DNA of 64,000 bases from Clostridia bacterium (lineage in GTDB: Bacteria; Bacillota; Clostridia; Christensenellales; Borkfalkiaceae): NCBI GenBank assembly GCA_021202395.1, contig JAJQDC010000062.1, positions 124,001-188,000 on the forward strand, read 5' to 3'. Numbering within the stretch: position 1 is the first letter of the stretch; every line of letters starts with the position of its first letter. The translations under genes were made by a program, and so were the position numbers. Positions 59,048 through 64,000 of this stretch are shown here, in pieces. The notes under the pieces were generated by a model, which searched no databases, was not told where the DNA came from, and saw nothing but the letters and a program-made list of their open reading frames with translations.

Positions 59048-59611
59048 ATGGCAATAGCATTATATAAAAAGCAGAAGCCGCTATACAAAGATCCGCTGGT
59101 TATAATAATAATCGTGCTTGCATTTTTGCTCGTTTGCAGAATACTTTTTGCGGTAAACTACCGCGGAGTGGTAGTAGACGGCAGGTCGATGCAGCCAACG
59201 CTTGAAGACGGTGATTATTTGTATATATCTTTAAACGCCGAACCCGATTACGGCGATATTGTGGTTTTGGAAAAGGATAACGGCGATAAAATAATAAAGC
59301 GCGTTATAGCAATGGGCGGCGACAGCGTTTATATGCAAAACGGCACCGTTTACGTAATGTATTCTGATTCAACGGAATATGTTGCATTAACAGAAGATTA
59401 CGTTGCAGAAGAAAATAACAGCCCTTATAACGCAGATAATACTTTAAGTACGGTGTACGTTCCCGAAGGGTATTTGTTTGTATTAGGCGACAACCGCGAC
59501 AACAGCAACGACAGCAGGTTTTACGGTTGCTTTAAACTTTCTGCATTGACGGGTGTTGTAACCGACTGGTCGCTTAAGTATAAAAGCTTTTTTACGGCAA
59601 TACATTTTTAA
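59048..59611 (+). CDS. lepB: Signal peptidase I
   Basis: A 187-residue membrane peptidase that removes signal peptides. One N-terminal membrane anchor (residues ~16-36) precedes the catalytic domain. Box B VDGRSMQPTLEDGD gives Ser47; box D KIIKRVIAMGGD gives Lys84; box E is VLGDNRDNSNDSRFYG. The short single-anchor form is typical of Gram-positives. It begins 3 bases after the hydrolase-like gene and no ribosome-binding site is seen, so it is probably translated by coupling. Confidence 0.95.
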   Translation: MAIALYKKQKPLYKDPLVIIIIVLAFLLVCRILFAVNYRGVVVDGRSMQPTLEDGDYLYISLNAEPDYGDIVVLEKDNGDKIIKRVIAMGGDSVYMQNGTVYVMYSDSTEYVALTEDYVAEENNSPYNADNTLSTVYVPEGYLFVLGDNRDNSNDSRFYGCFKLSALTGVVTDWSLKYKSFFTAIHF

Positions 59612-59656
59612 ATAAAAGCGCATAAAGCGCAATTTTATATACAGGAGAAAATATTT

Positions 59657-59926
59657 ATGCGTGCAGTAGTAACCGTTATAGGTAAAGATAAAACGGGTAT
59701 AATTGCCAAAGTAAGCGCTTTTTTAGCAGAAAAAGGCGTAAACATTCTTGATATCAGCCAGACTATCTTGCAGGAATATTTTGCAATGATAATGCTTGTA
59801 GATATGTCTGGTGCAAACGAACAGCTTTCTGTACTGGCAACCGAGTGCAGGGAAATGGGCGAAAAAATAGGTATGAGCATACACCTTCAGCACGAAGAAA
59901 TTTTTAACGCGATGCACAGTATTTAA
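59657..59926 (+). CDS. ACT-domain protein (UPF0237)
   Basis: An 89-residue ACT domain (MRAVVTVIGKDKTGIIAKVSAF...), the ligand-binding module of many amino-acid-responsive proteins. It is always found beside the UPF0210/DUF711 gene, as here (8-base gap), and may regulate it. An AGGAGA site precedes the ATG. Confidence 0.93.
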   Translation: MRAVVTVIGKDKTGIIAKVSAFLAEKGVNILDISQTILQEYFAMIMLVDMSGANEQLSVLATECREMGEKIGMSIHLQHEEIFNAMHSI

Positions 59927-59934
59927 GGTGAAGC

Positions 59935-61290
59935 ATGTTCAACAATAACGACGTATTAGAAACTATTAATATGGTAGAAAGGGAACACCTGGATATACGC
60001 ACTATAACCATGGGTATTTCCCTTTTGCCGTGCATAAGAAAAACGGCCGATAAAACGGCTTCAGCCGTATACGATACGGTATGCTTTAAAGCGCAAAATC
60101 TTGTAAACGTTGCCGACGAGCTTGCAAAAGAATACGGCTTGCCCATAGTAAATAAAAGGGTTTCGGTAACGCCTGCAAGCATAATCTGCGCACCCTTTGC
60201 CGCCCGCTCTGCAAAAATAGGCAAAGCGCTTGACGACGCCGCAAAAAACCTTGGCATAGACTTCCTAGGCGGGTATTCCGCCCTGGTGCATAAAGGTATG
60301 GCAGACTACGAAAAGACCTTTATAGAAACGATACCCGAAGTGTTGGCAACAACCGACAGGTTATGTTCTTCGGTAAATATCGGCTCATCAAAATCGGGAA
60401 TAAATATGGATGCCGTTAAGCTGATGGGTGAAATCGTTAAAAAGACAGCGGCGGCTACAGCCGATAAAGACGGCTTCGGCTGCGCTAAGCTTGTAGTATT
60501 TTGCAATGCGGTGGAAGATAATCCCTTTATGGCCGGTGCATTCCACGGCATCGGCGAAAGCGATACTGTAATAAACGTAGGCGTATCCGGTCCGGGTGTG
60601 GTACAGCATGCAATAGAAGCAATACCTGAAGCTGATCTTACCGAACTTGCAGAGATGATTAAACGTACCGCTTTTAAAATTACAAGAGCGGGGCAGCTTG
60701 TTGCCCGCGAAGCGGCAAAAAGGCTGGGCGCAGAATTCGGCATAGTAGATTTATCTCTTGCTCCTACGCCTGCAAGGGGAGATTCTGTAGCCCAGATTCT
60801 TGAAGAAATGGGGCTTGAATGCGTGGGAACGCACGGCACCACAGCCTGCCTGGCTATGTTAAACGACGCCGTTAAAAAGGGCGGTGTAATGGCAAGCTCG
60901 CGCGTGGGCGGTCTTTCAGGCGCTTTTATACCTGTATCTGAAGATATCGGCATGATAGAAGCGGCAGAAAGGGGGCAGCTTACCATAGACAAGCTTGAAG
61001 CTATGACAGCCGTATGCTCGGTGGGGCTTGATATGATTGCCGTACCTGGTGATACTACGGCAACCACCATAAGCGCAATTATAGCGGATGAAGCGGCTAT
61101 CGGCATGATAAATAATAAAACTACGGCGGTAAGGGTTATTCCTGCACCAGGTAAAGGCGTTGGCGACAGCGTAGACTTTGGCGGGCTTTTAGGCAGAGCG
61201 CCCGTTATGCCCGTACACAATATGTCATCGGCTAAATTTATAAACAGGGGCGGGCTTATTCCTGCACCCATTCACTCAAATAAAAATTAG
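59935..61290 (+). CDS. UPF0210/DUF711 (PFL-like) protein
   Basis: A 451-residue protein of the UPF0210 family, described as PFL-like in fold (pyruvate formate-lyase-like barrel) with unknown activity. Typical stretches are the N-terminal [28 protein letters not shown]-type [31 protein letters not shown] and [13 protein letters not shown]. The C-terminus ends with [15 protein letters not shown]. It forms an operon with the ACT gene and pepF; AAGGTGA is the ribosome-binding site. Confidence 0.93.
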   Translation: MFNNNDVLETINMVEREHLDIRTITMGISLLPCIRKTADKTASAVYDTVCFKAQNLVNVADELAKEYGLPIVNKRVSVTPASIICAPFAARSAKIGKALDDAAKNLGIDFLGGYSALVHKGMADYEKTFIETIPEVLATTDRLCSSVNIGSSKSGINMDAVKLMGEIVKKTAAATADKDGFGCAKLVVFCNAVEDNPFMAGAFHGIGESDTVINVGVSGPGVVQHAIEAIPEADLTELAEMIKRTAFKITRAGQLVAREAAKRLGAEFGIVDLSLAPTPARGDSVAQILEEMGLECVGTHGTTACLAMLNDAVKKGGVMASSRVGGLSGAFIPVSEDIGMIEAAERGQLTIDKLEAMTAVCSVGLDMIAVPGDTTATTISAIIADEAAIGMINNKTTAVRVIPAPGKGVGDSVDFGGLLGRAPVMPVHNMSSAKFINRGGLIPAPIHSNKN

Positions 61291-61299
61291 GAGATAATA

Positions 61300-63075
61300 A
61301 TGCAAAGAGATCAGGTTAAAGAAAATCGCAAATGGAAAACAGAAGATATATATTCTTCAGACGAAGAGTGGGAAAAATCTTTTGAACAGCTCAGCGCACA
61401 GCTCAACTTTTCGCAATATGCGGGCAAGCTATCAGACAAAAAGACGCTTCTAAAATTTTTAAAGGAAAGCGACAAATTTTCTGAACAGTTTATGAAGCTC
61501 GGCACGTATGCACATATGAAACACGATGAAGACACCCGTGTTTCTAAATATACTGCATACTATTCTAAGATATATTCCCTTGACAGCGCTTACAATACCG
61601 AAGTTGCATTTTTTGAACCTGAAATGGCAGGACTAGACGAAGAATACCTTAACAGCCTTTTAAATGACAGCGATTTTTCTGATTATGACTATATGATCAA
61701 AAGCATCATTAAGGGTAAACCGCACGTTATATCAGAAGAGCAGGAAAAGATTGTTGCTCTTGCAGGGGAATCTTTAAATACTTTCAGCGAAATTTTTTCT
61801 ATGATAGACAGCGCCGACCTGCCGCTTGGCGAAGTTACCTATAACGGTAAAAAAGAAAAACTTACCCACGGGCTGTACAGTATAGCCCTTCATACAGGCA
61901 CAAGGGAAGACCGCAAAGAAGTTTACGAAAAATACTATGCCGCTTACCAGAGCTTGCTTAATACAATTACGGCAAACTATTACGGCAGTATAAAAAGCGA
62001 CGTGTTTTTAAGCAAAGTATATAAATTTGACAGCTGCCTTGAACATGCTTTATTTGCAGAAGACGTAGATAAAAAAGTTTACGATAATCTTATACATTCC
62101 GTTAAATCAAATTTATCTTCTATGCACAGATACATCGCAGACAGAAAAAAGATTTTAGGTTACGATAAACTTTATTTTTACGACGTTTATACACCCTTGG
62201 TAAGCGATGCCGACGTTAAAATGGACTATGATGAAGCGTACGATTACGTAATAAAAGGGCTTGCACCTTTGGGCAAAGAGTACCAGGCTCTGCTTAAAAA
62301 GGGGCACGACGAAAGGTGGATAGACGTAGAAGAAACCGAAGGAAAAAAGAGCGGGGCATACAGCATAGGCAGTTACGGCGTTCACCCTTACGTACTTTTA
62401 AATTATCAGCAGACAACAAACGATATTTTTACCATAGCGCATGAAATGGGGCATTCTTTGCACACATATTTTTCCTGCAACAACCAGCCCTATGCTAAAA
62501 GTTCATACAAAATTTTTGTAGCGGAAGTGGCAAGCACGGTAAACGAAGTTCTTTTGTTAAAGTATATGCTTGCCGATGCAAAGGACGAACAGCTTAAAAA
62601 ATATCTTTTGAATTACTATCTTGATACAATACGTGCAACGCTTCACAGGCAGACAATGTTTGCCGAATTTGAATACAAAGCCCACACCATGGCAGAAAAG
62701 GGGCAACCTTTAACAACAGAAAATCTGTGTGAAATGTATGCAGAGCTCGGCAAAGAATATTACGGCAACGACATTGAGCACGATTACAACATATCCTGCG
62801 AGTGGATGAGAGTACCCCATTTTTACAGAGCTTTCTACGTATATAAATATGCTACGGGTATAACCGCTGCAATTAATATAGCAAAGCGCATTTTAACGGA
62901 AGGGCAGCCTGCTGTAGATGATTACTTTAAATTTTTATCAGCCGGCTCTTCTGATGACCCTGTATCGCTGTTAAAGCTTGCGGGGGTAGACCTTTCCTGC
63001 GAAGAGCCCTTTGCTGTAGCAATGGCAGAATTTGATGAAACACTAAATGAATTTGAAAAATTAATGGGAATATAA
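61300..63075 (+). CDS. pepF: Oligoendopeptidase F
   Basis: A 591-residue M3B metallopeptidase that cleaves small peptides in the cytosol. The zinc motif is IAHEMGHSLHTYF (HExxH type), with the third ligand Glu in FVAEVASTVNE about 25 residues later. The C-terminal YKYATGITAAI and SAGSSDDPVSLLKLAGVD stretches are standard. AGGAG lies before the ATG. It is the third gene of the ACT-DUF711 unit; dnaB follows six bases later. Confidence 0.96.
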   Translation: MQRDQVKENRKWKTEDIYSSDEEWEKSFEQLSAQLNFSQYAGKLSDKKTLLKFLKESDKFSEQFMKLGTYAHMKHDEDTRVSKYTAYYSKIYSLDSAYNTEVAFFEPEMAGLDEEYLNSLLNDSDFSDYDYMIKSIIKGKPHVISEEQEKIVALAGESLNTFSEIFSMIDSADLPLGEVTYNGKKEKLTHGLYSIALHTGTREDRKEVYEKYYAAYQSLLNTITANYYGSIKSDVFLSKVYKFDSCLEHALFAEDVDKKVYDNLIHSVKSNLSSMHRYIADRKKILGYDKLYFYDVYTPLVSDADVKMDYDEAYDYVIKGLAPLGKEYQALLKKGHDERWIDVEETEGKKSGAYSIGSYGVHPYVLLNYQQTTNDIFTIAHEMGHSLHTYFSCNNQPYAKSSYKIFVAEVASTVNEVLLLKYMLADAKDEQLKKYLLNYYLDTIRATLHRQTMFAEFEYKAHTMAEKGQPLTTENLCEMYAELGKEYYGNDIEHDYNISCEWMRVPHFYRAFYVYKYATGITAAINIAKRILTEGQPAVDDYFKFLSAGSSDDPVSLLKLAGVDLSCEEPFAVAMAEFDETLNEFEKLMGI

Positions 63076-63081
63076 AGTACT

Positions 63082-64000
63082 ATGTCAGACAAAACTACCG
63101 TTTTACCTAACAATTTAGAGGCTGAACAGGCGCTTTTAGGCTGTATGTTTATAGATAACGACATTTTAGCCGAAGTTATTGACAAGCTTGACGAAAACGA
63201 TTTTTACCAGGAATCGCACAAGCTTATAATGGCTGCAGTACAGCGTGTGTTCAACCGCCGTAAGCCTATTGATATGGTAACGCTTACCGACGACCTTGAA
63301 AAAGAAGGCAACCTTGCAAAAGTAGGCGGTATAGAATATCTTATCGAGCTTACGCAAAAAACGCCAACCGCTGCAAATTTCAGGTATTATCTTGATATTG
63401 TTAAAAGGGACAGCATCAACCGTGAGCTTATTCGTGCCGCCAGAAACATTATAGAAAATTCGTCTTCCAGCGACGACGGGCTGAAAAGCATACAATATGC
63501 CGAAAAACTTGTTTACGATATATCCAAAACAGGCGACAGTTCTACTATGCACGACATCCGCGAAAGCAACGTAGTAGAAGAAGTTTTAGATAAATTCCAG
63601 ACCATTGCAACCGATAAAGACGCATTGCGCGGCATTACAACCGGCATACCGTTTTTAAATAAACTTACCAACGGTTTGCAGCGCTCTGACCTTATAGTAA
63701 TAGCAGCCCGCCCCGGCATGGGCAAAACTTCGCTTGCGATGAACATAGTAGAAGCCGCTGCCTACCAGGGCAACGTTTGTGCCGTATTTTCGCTTGAAAT
63801 GCCTGAAAACCAGATTGTCCAAAGATTGTTGTGCAGTGCTGCAAACGTAAGTATGACAAACGCCCTTTCGGGAAAACTTACGCCAAACGACTGGAAGGCG
63901 CTTATAAGAACAAGCGAAGAACTTAAAAAATTAAGCATAACAATAGACGATTCCGCCCGCATAACTCCTGCCGAAATACTTTCTAAATGCAGGCGTATAA
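63082..64000 (+). CDS. dnaB: Replicative DNA helicase DnaB, 5' part (runs off the window)
   Basis: 306 codons of a ~440-residue protein are present. The N-terminal domain is clear (NLEAEQALLGCMFIDNDIL ... HKLIMAAVQRVF), followed by the linker helix and the RecA-like domain with GLQRSDLIVIAARPGMGKTSLA (Walker A) and VFSLEMP. It is the replication-fork helicase. The ATG is six bases behind pepF without a Shine-Dalgarno site. Its loader would be expected to include DnaC; see the DnaD/DnaC-N-terminal hybrid at 51.6 kb. Confidence 0.96.
   Translation, partial: MSDKTTVLPNNLEAEQALLGCMFIDNDILAEVIDKLDENDFYQESHKLIMAAVQRVFNRRKPIDMVTLTDDLEKEGNLAKVGGIEYLIELTQKTPTAANFRYYLDIVKRDSINRELIRAARNIIENSSSSDDGLKSIQYAEKLVYDISKTGDSSTMHDIRESNVVEEVLDKFQTIATDKDALRGITTGIPFLNKLTNGLQRSDLIVIAARPGMGKTSLAMNIVEAAAYQGNVCAVFSLEMPENQIVQRLLCSAANVSMTNALSGKLTPNDWKALIRTSEELKKLSITIDDSARITPAEILSKCRRI

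Noticed and set aside
60306-61271. 321-codon open frame antisense to the DUF711 gene
   Set aside because: It is a mirror of a well-supported coding gene; the translation has no family features and is Pro/Ser/Ala rich as antisense frames often are.

Overview
The window reads as chromosomal core DNA of an anaerobic Bacillota/Clostridia-type bacterium. The signs are a class A RNase P RNA, a tRNA-reading T-box in front of thrS, SigA-type promoters (-35/-10 hexamers, most with a 17-bp spacer), whiA, mutS2, tmcAL, a DnaD-family replication protein, and pta-ackA acetate fermentation genes. Genus cannot be fixed by eye; an uncultured gut clostridium (Christensenellales-like) is only a guess. Shine-Dalgarno use is mixed: many starts have AGGAG-type sites, but several (uvrC, DUF177, lepB, dnaB, pfkB) have none.

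Layout. 1-2.95 kb: 3' part of uvrA and a DUF1848 protein. 3-5.8 kb (minus): a sigma factor, its membrane anti-sigma partner and a lipoprotein that shares the anti-sigma ectodomain. 5.9-9.2 kb: a ferritin-like protein and two FAD proteins. 9.4-15.6 kb: pyk, RNase P RNA, tmcAL, pta, ackA, DUF177, rpmF. 15.7-18.9 kb: copper ATPase with an HMA domain at each end, a separate HMA chaperone and an ArsR regulator. 19-29.3 kb: uvrC, a Cof hydrolase, a U32 protein, mutS2, a YlxY-like protein, an M16 peptidase and two DNA-repair genes. 29.4-35.7 kb: tex, acpP, a GNAT gene, an intact IS200/IS605 element and leuS. 35.8-41 kb: T-box-thrS, infC-rpmI-rplT with an attenuator-like leader and an AUU start codon, an rRNA/tRNA methyltransferase and yebC. 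41-50.6 kb: an SBP-like secreted protein, murB, a PHP phosphatase, whiA, dnaE, pfkA, pfkB. 50.6-53.3 kb: a duplicated cysteine-motif protein, tRNA-Thr with two tandem tRNA-like repeats, and a DnaD/DnaC-N-terminal hybrid. 53.5-64 kb: sbcDC, a serine-less alpha/beta hydrolase, lepB, an ACT/DUF711 pair, pepF and the start of dnaB.

How it fits together. The sugar-to-acetate route is well represented (two phosphofructokinases, pyruvate kinase, Pta, AckA), and TmcAL, which consumes acetate to modify tRNA, sits next to it. DNA repair and replication genes are numerous (uvrA, uvrC, mutS2, a glycosylase, an AlkD-like protein, sbcCD, dnaE, dnaB). Translation genes carry clear control elements: a T-box for thrS, and for infC a leader hairpin plus an AUU start.

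The most unusual points are the two 96-nt CCA-ended, tRNA-Thr-derived repeats downstream of tRNA-Thr, the DnaD protein that ends in a DnaC-type N-terminal zinc domain without the AAA+ motor, the shared ectodomain of anti-sigma factor and lipoprotein, and a new-looking C-x6-C-x2-C-x7-C repeat protein. No CRISPR array, prophage or classical defence island was found.
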